A stretch of 64,000 nucleotides of DNA, from positions 3,875,720 through 3,939,719 of the forward strand of contig JAJEKV010000075.1 of NCBI GenBank assembly GCA_021234155.1, written 5' to 3'. How positions within the stretch are numbered: position 1 is the stretch's first letter; the number at the start of each line of letters is the position of its first letter. The translations under genes were made by a program, and so were the position numbers. This document shows positions 35,716 through 45,612 of this stretch, in pieces. The notes beneath the pieces are model-generated. The model made no database searches, had not been told where the DNA came from, and saw only the letters and a program-made list of their open reading frames with translations. This stretch comes from Isoetes taiwanensis (Eukaryota; Streptophyta; Lycopodiopsida; Isoetales; Isoetaceae).

Positions 35716-36629
35716 TCATCTGATAAGGCGTTCAAGCTCCTTTTGTTCTTGAGAGATTTGCACATCCAGATCATGCAAGCCATTTTCCTCTGCTTCTAAA
35801 GGCTCTTGTGGAACAACACCATTCTCAGGTCTTGAATGCATTGTAATATATCCTTCGGCATGCCTTTCGAAATTTATGCCTCTAACAGGACCCCACTGTT
35901 CCATTTCGCAGTGTATTTGATCGGCAGAAAGATCTGCACAAATACCCATCAGCAAAATAGCTCGAGAGGCATGCTGCCTTCCATAACAGGGCGAGCTGCA
36001 AATCCTTGCCGAGCCACCGGAGTAAAAATGAGGCACAACAGGGGCTCGATTTTCGATTCGCCCATGAATCGGGATTTTTTCTGCAGATAGGCTGGGTGGA
36101 AATGGCATCTTGTCATGAAATCCGGCAAAAGTATTTTGATTGGGAAGTGGCGGATTCATGAATTCTGATCCAGCCAAGAACATGGGTACTGGTGAATGGA
36201 TCACCGATGAAGTACGGTGGCGGAAAAGGGCTGCCGTAGCTCCCAAGGGGGCTCGGTGGAGTCCGGCATGGCGATGCCATTGCCAGGGGCCTAAATTCCT
36301 AGCATTTAGGTCTAGGCATCCATCTCAGAACTCATAGTTGTCGATTGATTTGCCTGATTTGCCGAATTTGAATCCGACCAATCCTCTGAGCTTTTTTCTT
36401 TGCCTTCTGATGAAAAAACCTCCTCTGCTGGACTTCCATCCGCTTCCTTTTATCGATATCTCATTTTCTAGTAAATCACCATATGGGCTTGCATTCGCCG
36501 ATTCAAAACCTTTTGAAACGAGAATTTGTTACTTTCTATGAACCCATTTTGCTTAATCTGATACCCGTTTCGTTTTGATAGACCATCAGGACCTGGAACA
36601 CAAAGCACATCTCCATACTCGCGCCCCAT
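35716..36629 (-). pseudogene. TERMINAL EAR1-like N-terminal and RRM1 fragment, unit A
   Basis: Start codon at 36629, matching 44920 in unit B; the first ~100 codons are disrupted by small indels here. The 176-codon frame 36246-35716 encodes a Pro-rich spacer (MPFPPSLSAEK) and a partial first RRM (ASRAILLMGICADLSADQ, then MEQWGPVRGINFERHAEGYI). It then diverges at TMHS, where family members continue with FYDLRHA. Family role: plant Mei2-like RNA-binding proteins acting in leaf initiation and meristem regulation. This copy cannot make the full protein. Confidence 0.65.
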
Positions 36630-36984
36630 CTGAATCTAATCAAGATTTAGCGCCTCCGGAATTAAGATTCAATTCCTCGCAAACCACAGATTTGAAAGGC
36701 ATTAGAATGAGTAAAAGAAAGCGTGAATGTAATCTACAACAAAGTTATGCGAGAAATAGAATAGAATCGATATTGTAGAACTTACCCGTTCGATTCGAGC
36801 TCCCAAGATGCACCAAGACAAACAAATCGAGAAAACCATGGGCGATCTGAAAATTAATCTGCCCAATATGAAGGAGAGCCAACTATTTCGTCCAAACGGA
36901 ATCGCCAGAAGACCCTAGCACGGTGAGCTCCACCATGTATGCATTTCACGCATACGGAGAAAATAAAAAGAGGAAAAAAAAAAA

Positions 36985-37318
36985 AAACGATAGGGGCATT
37001 AAATGTTCCCCGCCACCTCCGCGCATACCAAACATTTAATTTCTATAAACTTCTCGGTGCCACCTCATCCTCCATATTAAATCTGATACAATTTCTTTGC
37101 ACCTACCTTAAGTTTAAAATCAACGGCGAAGATTTATCTTCCCCCATATCCGACGGTCCAAGCATGTGGTGCATGCCCCATGCATGCCATGCATGCCCCC
37201 ATCGAATCGAGGGGCCACAAATGTGCCACCTCAAGATTTGGAGGGCCAGGATTGATGTCTATATACACCCTAAAAATGATGCCCCCCATCCGATATACCT
37301 ATATATATATCATTGATA
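36985..37318 (+). repeat. R end of unit A
   Basis: In order: GCCACCTC motifs, CTTTGCACCTACCTTAAG, CCGACGGTCC, clustered GCATGCCCC words, then TAAAAATGATGCCCCCCATC and a TA-rich terminus. It forms the left arm of a ~320-bp inverted repeat with 37345-37680. Confidence 0.75.
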
Positions 37319-37344
37319 CTCATAGTACTAAGACTTGTATATAT
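37319..37344. repeat. Stranded L-end remnant between units A and C
   Basis: CTCATAGTACTAAGACTTG here is identical to 32388-32406 left of unit A, followed by TA repeats. Unit A is therefore bracketed by a ~20-bp direct repeat. Confidence 0.7.
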
Positions 37345-37680
37345 ATATATTATATATATCAATGATATATATATAGGTATATCAGATGGGGGGCATCATT
37401 TTTAGGGTGTATATAGACATCAATCTTGGCCGTCCAAATCTTGAGGTGGCGCATTTATGGCCCTCAAATCTGATGGGGGGCATGCATGGACATGCATGGG
37501 GGCATGCACCACATGCCTGGACCGTCGGATATGGGGAAGTTAAATCATGGCCATTGATTTTAAGCTTAAGGAAGGTGCAAAGAAGTTGTACCACATTTAA
37601 TATGGGGTGAGGTGGCACCGCATTTATTGTAGAGGTTTAAGGAAATTAAATGCCAGCTTATGAGGTGGCGCCATTACATG
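37345..37680 (-). repeat. R end of unit C
   Basis: A diverged reverse copy of 36985-37318, with the same order of motifs (GATGCCCCCC, GCATGC cluster, CCGTCGG, CCTTAAGC, GCCACC). Confidence 0.78.
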
Positions 37681-37740
37681 TTTTGATTATTTATTATAAT
37701 ATTTTGTATTTTTTAAATTAGTGACGTGGCGATTTAGACG

Positions 37741-37884
37741 ATGGCGGCGAGTTACTTCGAATTTTTCTTTCTCTTCTGGCGTCTCAGTCCGCCGGATTGT
37801 ATGATGGAGCCAGAGCTATGGCCGCTGGGGGAAGACCACATACTGAGAAGACTCCGAGTTTTTCTTAAGCCCGAGTTTTTTTAA
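37741..37884 (+). CDS. Short ORF just inside the R end of unit C
   Basis: A 47-residue frame starting MAASYFEFFFLFWRL in a GC-richer context, 60 bp beyond the R end. It could be the first exon of a captured gene, perhaps the subtilase (its hydrophobic N-terminus would suit a signal peptide), or chance. No family match is claimed. Confidence 0.25.
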   Translation: MAASYFEFFFLFWRLSPPDCMMEPELWPLGEDHILRRLRVFLKPEFF

Positions 37885-38258
37885 CGTTTCTGGGCGCTGG
37901 ATCAAGCTTTTGGCTATGGTGGGTCGCCGGATTTGTCCTCTTTTTGGGTTTGTTGTTTTGTTCTGAATCATTTATGTTTTTGAAGGCTTTTCTTGGTATT
38001 ATTTATATGCATGATTTTGATTTTGGTGGATTGCTTTTTTAATCGATTTATGTGCAAATCCCGATTGTAATGCAGCATTGGGTTGGGTTCGTGTCTTTGG
38101 CATCTGCTTTTTGTTTTGTTTAATCGTTAAAAAACTGGTTTGTTTATGCATTGCAGAAAGAGCAAGAATTCTGACCGCGCTTTCAAGGCAGCCTTGGACC
38201 TCTTCTTGCCAGTATAAAACATAAATCGATATCCTTGCCTTACACGTTTATGATGCAG

Positions 38259-38503
38259 TTACTGTTCGGGATTTGGATGGAAAGGTGTCAAGCTTCAACG
38301 CCATAGCCAGGATCGAAAATGGACAGCGAGCTGTTTTTAATGCTTCCTCTGCTGCAATGGTAGCTCTGTTTTCTTCAAGAGGGCCGGATTTTCGAAGCTT
38401 TGCCTTCCAAGATGCCGACGTACTTAAGCCTGATATTATTGCTCCTGGATCTCTGATCTGGGGCGCCTGGACCCCTCTCGGAATCGACAACCCAATTTTC
38501 AAG
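38259..38503 (+). pseudogene. SBT2-type subtilase exon
   Basis: The acceptor (tgatgcag, ending 38258) and donor (TTCAAG|gtacaa) bracket one exon. It encodes VTVRDLDGKVSSFNAIARIE, then VALFSSRGPDF, then FQDADVLKPDIIAPGSLIWG, ending LGIDNPIFK. This is the segment just before the catalytic-Ser motif (GTSMAxP) in plant SBT2 subtilisin-like proteases, the secreted or cell-wall serine peptidases. The next exon, with the Ser, is absent, and unrelated eIF3c sequence follows. It is a captured single-exon piece that is open but cannot encode a protease. Confidence 0.8.
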
Positions 38504-38644
38504 GTACAAATTAAAACCCTAACGCCTCAAGTTTTGCTGTTTGTCTTTGGCGAGCATGAATTCCGGGCAGAGATAGGGGCGGATGATCTTTCCTTTGCGT
38601 ATTGATAAACATACAGAGATTATTACTGAAAAAATACAGAGGTT

Positions 38645-39080
38645 ATGACTACCGCAAGAGCAATGTTATGTAGTCCTTTATCATCATGCCATATCCGGCG
38701 ACTTTCATACTGCAAGGGACTTATGAATCATTTGCAAGATACTGTACAGAACATGGATATTGCAACCCATTTGTTGTTTAACAGATCCATGGCACAGTTA
38801 GGGCTTTGTGCCTTTCGTGCTTCTTTAATCAATCCAGGAGAGGCTGGAACGAAGACGGCAAATGCCTTTTCACATGCATACTAATTTAGAATTACTTGAA
38901 GCTGTTCATTTGATATGTGCCATGCTTCTTGAAGTTTCCAATATGGCTGCAAATGCGCATGATGTGAAGCTGAAGATTATTAGCAAAACGTTTCGGCGTC
39001 TGTTAGATGGGAATGAAAAGCTTACCTTTATTGGTCCACCTGAAAATGTTTGAAATCATGTAATGGCTGCAGCTCTTGCT
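38645..39080 (+). pseudogene. EIF3C: eIF3 subunit C fragment
   Basis: Frame 1 (38700-38840) encodes [20 protein letters not shown], then [20 protein letters not shown]. Frame 2 (38862-39053) encodes [20 protein letters not shown], then [20 protein letters not shown] and FIGPPENV, followed by a stop and HVMAA. Both are conserved blocks of eukaryotic translation initiation factor 3 subunit C, part of the eIF3 complex on the 40S ribosome. The stretch that normally separates them (with the LSELYSGGR motif) is missing. A frameshift and a stop make it a pseudogene. The frame from 39063 (SMENGRRQELVETIGTNGVV...) to a donor-like site at 39222 is not eIF3c and is unrecognised. Confidence 0.82.
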
Positions 39081-39228
39081 TTAAGCATGGAAAATGGCAG
39101 AAGACAGGAATTAGTGGAAACAATAGGAACGAATGGTGTTGTAGTTGTAATGGCACCACCAAGTTCTAGATATGCTAGTGCAATAGTCAGCACATTATAT
39201 GCATCTGTAAAACCCAAGCAGGTAATAT

Positions 39229-39872
39229 CGAGAACATCATGTTTCTGTTTTTATATTATTTTCTCCATACAGCACATTTCCCCATGTTTTTCCTAGTTTG
39301 CTATTAAAAGTGCAAGTCATATGGCACGTCTTATGCCTAAGTGTCATCTATGATTCCTTCAGCCATAATTTTTCTACATAAGGCATCTCATGCAGCCAAA
39401 CTCTTGGTCGCTGGGACATTTGGCGGCAGGTATATCTGGCATGCCCTTGTGACTTTACAGTATGTGGCTATCCTGATTTTACAGTATATGAATATCCTAA
39501 GTTATGATTTGTTTGAACTTGAATGAGATAGTCTACGATCTTCTGCATGGTCATGTTTTGGATCGAAAGTTTAATTGTCTTAATTCCAAATCTCTCTGGT
39601 GCAATATCCAAGGAGTAATTTTGACAATCCAAAGCCTGTTGCACATCCTTTTCTGGTTTATCAAGAGGAAAATCGTTTCTAGTGATTAGGGCCGATTTAT
39701 GTGCCCTTCTATGCACATCCTCCATAAAAAGGGATATTCGATATATAAAGTTATTAAATAACATAACAATGGTAGAATACATTCCACGGGTTAGGAATAA
39801 CGTGATGTTGTTGGGCTTGGTTATTTCTTATATTTTTGTTACAGTAGTTGTTGGACATTCCAATTTACAGGT
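39229..39872. other. Non-coding part of unit C
   Basis: No recognised gene piece; AT-rich with intron-like texture. Confidence 0.35.
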
Positions 39873-40124
39873 GTGCTTTTGTGCAGTGTCTCATCTATAC
39901 AACAGGCAATTCGTGCAGAGTGTTTGAAGGGCGGATGCATCAATAGGTATTGCAAATGTAGTTCTATGACAAGGCTGACTTGCACAAAGGGCGACTTTCA
40001 GAACTTGTGGCAATTTATTTGTAATGGTTCGAAGAGTGACATATACCCAAGACCATTGATAATTAAAATGTATGGCAAATGTATAGCCTTGCATAGACAA
40101 AATCCAACAAGAGATGCTTTATAA
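39873..40124 (+). pseudogene. Possible PPR-repeat fragment
   Basis: The frame contains FICNGSKSDIYPRPLIIKMY then GKC, resembling the PPR pattern GxxSDIYVxNxLIxMYxKC of plant organellar RNA-binding proteins. Only about one repeat is present and the match is loose. Confidence 0.3.
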
Positions 40125-40219
40125 AAATGTGATTTGTTGTTGCAAAAAGGCTCCACTTTGTTGGTCATTTTGCATTTCAGAAAAAAATGTACAACATTAT
40201 AATCTTTGGATTGGAGAAA

Positions 40220-40670
40220 TAAAATCTCTAAGAATCTATGGGAATTTAGATGGAATCTTGGAGAATCTAAAGGAATCTTCATCGGATCTTTGAGAATCCG
40301 GAGGAATCTCAAGAGATTCTTAGGATTTCTAGGGGAATCTTTATAAATTCTTGGAAAATCTAGGAGGATCTACATAGAATCTTGAAAATCTAGGTGAATC
40401 TTGGGATAATATTTGAAAATCTAGGGGAATTTCAAAAGAATCTTAGGAAATCTAGGGGAATCTAAGGAAATGTTTAAAATTCCTTGAGAGTCGAGTGGAA
40501 TCTTAATGGAATCTTGGAGAATCCATGGGAATCTTCATAGGGTCTATTGGAATCTAGGAGAATCTACATATAATATTGCAGAATCTAAAGGAACCTTGGG
40601 ATAATCTTCAAAAATTTAGGGAAATCTTTGTAGAATGTTAAGAATCTAAGGGAATCTTTCAAGCTGGGTG
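40220..40670 (-). repeat. L-side GGAATCT array of unit C
   Basis: Degenerate words GGAATCTT, AGAATCTAGG and GGGAATCT in the same orientation as 31530-32110 and opposite to 40822-42110 across the TA tract. Confidence 0.75.
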
Positions 40671-40685
40671 TGTTTTGAAGGGTTG

Positions 40686-40699
40686 ATAGTATAAAAACT

Positions 40700-40769
<70 letters not shown>

Positions 40770-40785
40770 AGTGTTTGTAATATGA
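40686..40785. repeat. TA microsatellite between units C and B
   Basis: About 65 bp of (TA)n flanked by TAGTATAAAAACTTG and CAAGTGTTTGTAATATGAG, again two L ends face to face. Confidence 0.9.
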
Positions 40786-40821
40786 GGGATTGCATGAAGC
40801 CGACCCTGCAAAACACACCCA

Positions 40822-42110
40822 ACGTGAAAGATTCCCCTAGATTTTTGAAGATTAGCCCAAGGTTCCTTTAGATTATGCAATATTCTATGTAGATTCTCCT
40901 AGATTCTCGTAGATTCTACGAAGATTCCCCTAGATTCTTCAAGATTCTATCAAGATTCCTCTCGAATCTCAAAGATTTCCCTGGATTTTCTAAGATTCTC
41001 TTTAGATCCCACAAGGTTTTTAAAGATTACCCCAAGAATCCTATAGATTTTCCAAGATTCCATGTAGATTCCATTAGATTTTCCAAGATTCTATAAAGAT
41101 TCCCCTAGAATCCCTAAGTTTCTCTTGAGATTCCTCTAGATTCTCTAAGATCCTATGAAGATTCCCCTAGATAAAGATTCGCTTGAGATTTTCTTAGATT
41201 CTCCTGGATTCCCAAAGATTCCCTTAGATTCTCAAAACTTTTAGGAAGATTCCCCTAGAAACTCTAAGATTCTTTGGTGAGTCTTCTAGATTCTCTAAGA
41301 TTCCATTAAGATTCCTCTAGGTTCTTAAAGATTTTATCCCATACATTCCCAAAGAAGCACTTGAGATTCCTATAGATTCTCTTGAGATTCGCTTAGATTT
41401 CTCCGAGATTCTCAAAGATTCTCTTAGATCCTTAAAGTTCTACAAAGATTCTTAAGATTCTCACGGAGATTCCCCAGATTTTACTAAGATTCCCCTAGAT
41501 CCTCCAAGATTCCATCTAGATTCCCATAGATTCTTAAAGATTTCATGAAGATTCCTTTAGATTCTCCTAGATTCTCTAAAAATTCCCCTAGATTTCAAAA
41601 GAATACCCCAAGATTCCTCTAGATTCTTCAAGATTCTATGAAAATTAGATTCTTCTAGATTCTCCAAATTCTCAAAGATTTGAGGAATATTCCCCTAGAT
41701 TTCTAAAGGATCGCTTGGGATTCATATAGATTCTCTTCAGATTCCTCTAGCTCCCTTAGATTCTATGAAGATTCCCCTAGACTCCCCAAGATTCCTTCAA
41801 GATTCCTCTAGGTTCTTAAAGATATTATCAATATTCCCTTACATTTTCAAAGATGCTCTCTTGAATTCCTATAGATTCTCTAAGATTCTCATGATATTCC
41901 TTTGGATTCTCTAACATCGATGTCCAGATCTTATGTTGAGGCTATCTAGGAAATGTCATGTTTGAGACTGTATTTTCCAACATTTTCTCTAGATCCCTCT
42001 AAGGTTCCCTAAGATTCCACAAAGATTCCCCATATTATATGAAGGTTCTCCTTAAATTTCCTTAAGGTTCCTCTAGATTCTCGAAGATTCCTTAAGCTTC
42101 GGCAAGATTA
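40822..42110 (+). repeat. L-side GATTCC array of unit B
   Basis: Same array as 32545-33850, with only a few base differences. Confidence 0.8.
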
Positions 42111-42732
42111 CTGAAATACCACAAGTTATTGAAGTGATAATGCTACGTTTTGCATTGATGTACCTTGAGGGATTGTACAAAGTTTAAATTCCCCACGTCC
42201 CTTTTCCATTAAGGCAGAATACCTTCTGATACGGCCAAAAATGTTGAAATTAAGAGTAGTAATCCAGGCCTTTGCTCACAATTAAAAATTTTTGGAAAGT
42301 GCGTAATGTGTTGATAGAGCCTGCATTGTCTAGATGTATTTGGACGTAGGTGGACTCATGATGTCAAGTTCTTTTTGCTTAATTTGAGCAAGATACTTGT
42401 ACATAGATCGAATGAGGTAGCAACACCATTTGATCAAAAAGATGTTAGTAACATATGTTTAGATTCCTTGAGATTTTTTAAGTTGGTGTAAAGCCATTAT
42501 GGTGCTTCAATAATGCTTTAGGTCAAGAATTATACAAAATCTGTATTGTAGCTAGGATTGAAGGCAACAATTCCTATCCTAGGGCATTGTATACAATTGA
42601 TCAATTGCATAAAGGCAATGAGACAGAAAAAGAAGTTATATAGAATCCATCAAGATCGGTTAATTTAAAATTTGTGCCATATTTCATAGTAAGAATAACA
42701 TTCCTACTGAAATACGATTCAATAAGAGAGCA

Positions 42733-43003
42733 ATGATTGTCTAGCAGATTGAGAAGCATCTGTTGACTGCACAGAAAACATAAAAAATAAACAAACATAC
42801 ACTGCATCTTGTAGCCATAGAAAACAAACAAAAGAAGGATAAAGAGGTAAAAAAAATAGAGCATATCAGACCTTTTTCAAGGGGAGATATGAAAGGGATT
42901 TTTTTTTTTTTTTTTAACTGTACTTGCTGGGGATGTTTTTGATCATCATAGTAGTTCTTGAATTCTTCATATTCTTGAGGGCTTCAAATTCGTCAGAAAC
43001 ACA
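42733..43003 (-). pseudogene. TERMINAL EAR1/Mei2-like RRM, two exons, unit B
   Basis: Exon 43003-42918 encodes CVSDEFEALKNMKNSRTTMM and IKNIPSKY with a split Ser codon. Exon 42766-42733, after the acceptor ttctgtgcag, encodes QQMLLNLLDNHC. Joined, these give the start of the Mei2-type C-terminal RRM (family IKNIPNKYSQxMLLxLLDxHC). The donor reads TACAG|TTAAAA, one G short of a GT donor, so splicing is probably lost. Sequence after DNHC departs from the family. Confidence 0.78.
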
Positions 43004-43689
43004 CTGTACATCACGGGAGGGCACAAAAGAATATGATAGCATGTTCATATGAACAAAGATAAAACAGTAGTTATAGACATCTTTATTGCTGCTAATTTTC
43101 TTCAATGGCATCTACATCTCCAATGTAGATATATCTAGTATGGCATTCGACAATTCAATCAACCTGAAGTTGCCAAGATCAACTAATTGAATTCTATTTA
43201 ATTCTTACATGCCATGTTCTTGGTACTTAGAAAAGGCAGGTTTCAATTGCACTAATTGCAATGTCTTGATGTAATTTACTGTTACATTGATCTAGCGGAT
43301 GCATATGGCATCTTCCAAAATGCATCACCATTTCTGCCATGGCAATTAAGTTGAGAAAACTACTAACAAATTCTTATCTTTCAAAAACCATATGAAAATT
43401 ATGAGGTTACTCCCTTATAGGTGGTGAGCATAGCCACTAGCATTTGAGGACCATGAACACTTAAAATAGAGGTAAAATACTTGAACAGAGCCTAGTCTAT
43501 CCAAGGATTTACCGTAGTTGTGCCCCCATTTACGAAAGTGGGATATTTCCAGAAGAGCAACTGAGTGATTAAAAGCATTCTTTATCTTCGCAGTTGATGC
43601 CTCTTGGACACCAAGTCTACTTCACATCTATGCTTCTAGACGGTCTAAAGTGCAATGCATGTGATGGAATATCCAAGTTTACCCCCTTA
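43004..43689. other. Intronic or non-coding segment of unit B
   Basis: Matches 34720-35401 of unit A. No gene piece is recognised. Confidence 0.4.
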
Positions 43690-43960
43690 TGCCAAGATTA
43701 TATTGGGCCATTCTAGATGTGCTGAGTCCACCTGAAGAATCGAAGCCACCCAATCCCAAAAGGCTTGGATTTTGGGGCAGAAAAACTTGTGGTTTATGTC
43801 CTCGATGCCTCCAGTGGTAACAGCTTATATGCGAGGCGACTCTTCCCTTCAGGAGCCATACTTTGCTTGCACGTCCATTACGCTAGCTTAACCATTTAAA
43901 AAACTGTATTGTTCTGTTGCAGAATGAGGACCAGCATCTCTTCAACTGTCCGACACATTC
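43690..43960 (-). mobile_element. LINE zf-RVT fragment in unit B
   Basis: Counterpart of 35402-35672: LKRCWSSFCNRTIQFFKWLS then FFCPKIQAFWDWV. A few bases differ around 43815-43840. Confidence 0.8.
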
Positions 43961-44003
43961 CAGGGCCGAGATGTGCATGTAGGCTGGCCTAGATGGCAAG
44001 CCA

Positions 44004-44920
44004 TCATCTGATAAGGCGTTCAAGCTCCTTTTGTTCTTGAGAGATTTGCACATCCAGATCATGCAAGCCATTTTCCTCTGCTTCTAAAGGCTCTTGTGGA
44101 ACAACACCATTCTCAGGTCTTGAATGCATTGTAATATATCCTTCGGCATGCCTTTCGAAATTTATGCCTCTAACAGGACCCCACTGTTCCATTTCGCAGT
44201 GTATTTGATCGGCAGAAAGATCTGCACAAATACCCATCAGCAAAATAGCTCGAGAGGCATGCTGCCTTCCATAACAGGGCGAGCTGCAAATCCTTGCCGA
44301 GCCACCGGAGTAAAAATGAGGCACAACAGGGCTCTGATTTTCGTTCTGCCCATGAATCAGGATTTTTTCTGCAGATAGGCTGGGTGGAAATGGCATCTTG
44401 TCATGAAATCCGGCAAAAGTATTTTGATTGGGAAGTGGCGGATTCATGAATTCTGATCCAGCCAAGAACATGGGTACTGGTGAATGGATCACCGATGAAG
44501 TACGGTGGCGGAAAAGGGCTGCCGTAGCTCCCAAGGGGGCTCGGTGGAGTCCGGCATGGCGATGCCATTGCCAGGGGCCTAAATTCCTAGCATTTAGGTC
44601 TAGGCATCCATCTCAGAACTCATAGTTGTCGATTGATTTGCCTGATTTGCCGAATTTGAATCCGACCAATCCTCTGAGCTTTTTTCTTTGCCTTCTGATG
44701 AAAAAACCTCCTCTGCTGGACTTCCATCCGCTTCCTTTTTATCAGATATCTCATTTTCTAGTAAATCACCATATGGGCTTGCATTCGCTGATTCCGAAAC
44801 CTTTTGAAACGAGAATTTGTTACTTTCTATGAACCCATTTTGCTTAATCTGATACCCGTTTCGTTTTGATAGACCATCAGGACCTGGAACACAAAGCACA
44901 TCTCCATACTCGCGCCCCAT
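44004..44920 (-). pseudogene. TERMINAL EAR1-like N-terminal and RRM1 fragment, unit B
   Basis: ATG at 44920 opens a 106-codon frame (MGREYGDVLCVPGPDGLSKR, an acidic Ser-rich region, then SSEMDA and a stop). Around the stop, other frames read LDLNAR and EFRPLAMASP, which together resemble the PAM2-like/N-terminal motif of this family (LNPNAxEFxP), so a frameshift is likely. Frame 44534-44004 then gives the Pro-rich spacer and partial RRM1 (ASRAILLMGICADLSADQ...). It runs into the LINE fragment. N-terminal codons are intact here but not in unit A. Confidence 0.65.
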
Positions 44921-45294
44921 CTGAATCTAATCAAGATTTAGCGCCTCCGGAATTAAGATTCAATTCCTGCAAACACAGATTTGAAAGGCATTAGAATGAG
45001 TAAAAGAAAGCGTGAACAGAATCTACAACAGGTTATGCAGGAACGGAATAGAATCTGGATATTGTAGAACTTACCCAGTTCGATTCTGAGCTCCGGCATG
45101 CAGCCAAGACAAACAAATCAGAAAGCCATGGGCAGATACTGAAAATTAATCTGCCCAATATGAAGGAGAGCCAACTATTTCGTCCAAACGGAATCGCCGT
45201 AAGACCCGGAAGCACAGTGAGCTCCACCATCGCCGCCATTTCACAGACACGGAGAAATAAAAAGAGGAAAAAAAAAACACGATAGGGGGCATTA

Positions 45295-45611
45295 AATGTT
45301 CCTGCCACCTCACAGTACCAAACATTTAATTTCTATAAACTTCTCGGTGCCACCTCATCCTCCATATTAAATCTGATACAATTTCTTTGCACCTACCTTA
45401 AGTTTAAAATCAACGGCGAAGATTTATCTTCCCCCATATCCGACGGTCCAAGCATGTGGTGCATGCCCCCATGCATGCCCATGCATGCCCCCCATCAGAT
45501 CTGAGGGCCACAAATGTGCCACCTCAAGATTTGGAGGGCCAGGATTGATGTCTATATACACCCTAAAAATGATGCCCCCCATCCGATATACCTATATATA
45601 TATCATTGATA
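45295..45611 (+). repeat. R end of unit B
   Basis: Same motif order as 36985-37318, with an extra GCATGCCC word. It ends CTATATATATATCATTGATA and is followed by TA repeats and the L end of unit D. Confidence 0.75.
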
Positions 45612-45612
45612 T

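Larger units (their letters stand above)
32491..37318 (+). mobile_element. Unit A of the chain (near-identical to unit B)
   Basis: The L end is TACAAGTGTTTGTAATATGA at 32491 and the R end closes in CTATATATATATCATTGATA at 37318. It matches 40766-45611 almost base for base, with small indels. Similarity stops at the TA tract on the left and at CATTGATA on the right, so the copied segment is defined by element ends. It carries TERMINAL EAR1-like fragments and a LINE fragment, both on the - strand (R to L). Confidence 0.7.
37345..40700 (-). mobile_element. Unit C of the chain (inverted)
   Basis: It begins with an R end in reverse (37345-37680, GGGGGGCATCATTTTTAGGG and CATGCATGGGGGCATGC) and ends with an L-side GGAATCT array (40220-40670) and a reversed L end (TAGTATAAAAACTTG) at the TA tract. 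It carries a subtilase exon, an eIF3c fragment and a weak PPR-like frame, all on the + strand, that is R to L. Confidence 0.65.
40766..45611 (+). mobile_element. Unit B of the chain (near-identical to unit A)
   Basis: Homologous to 32491-37318 along its whole length. B keeps the better reading frames (TERMINAL EAR1-like N-terminus and RRM exon with partial splice sites). Flanks on both sides differ from those of unit A, so the copied segment ends at the L and R termini. Confidence 0.7.
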
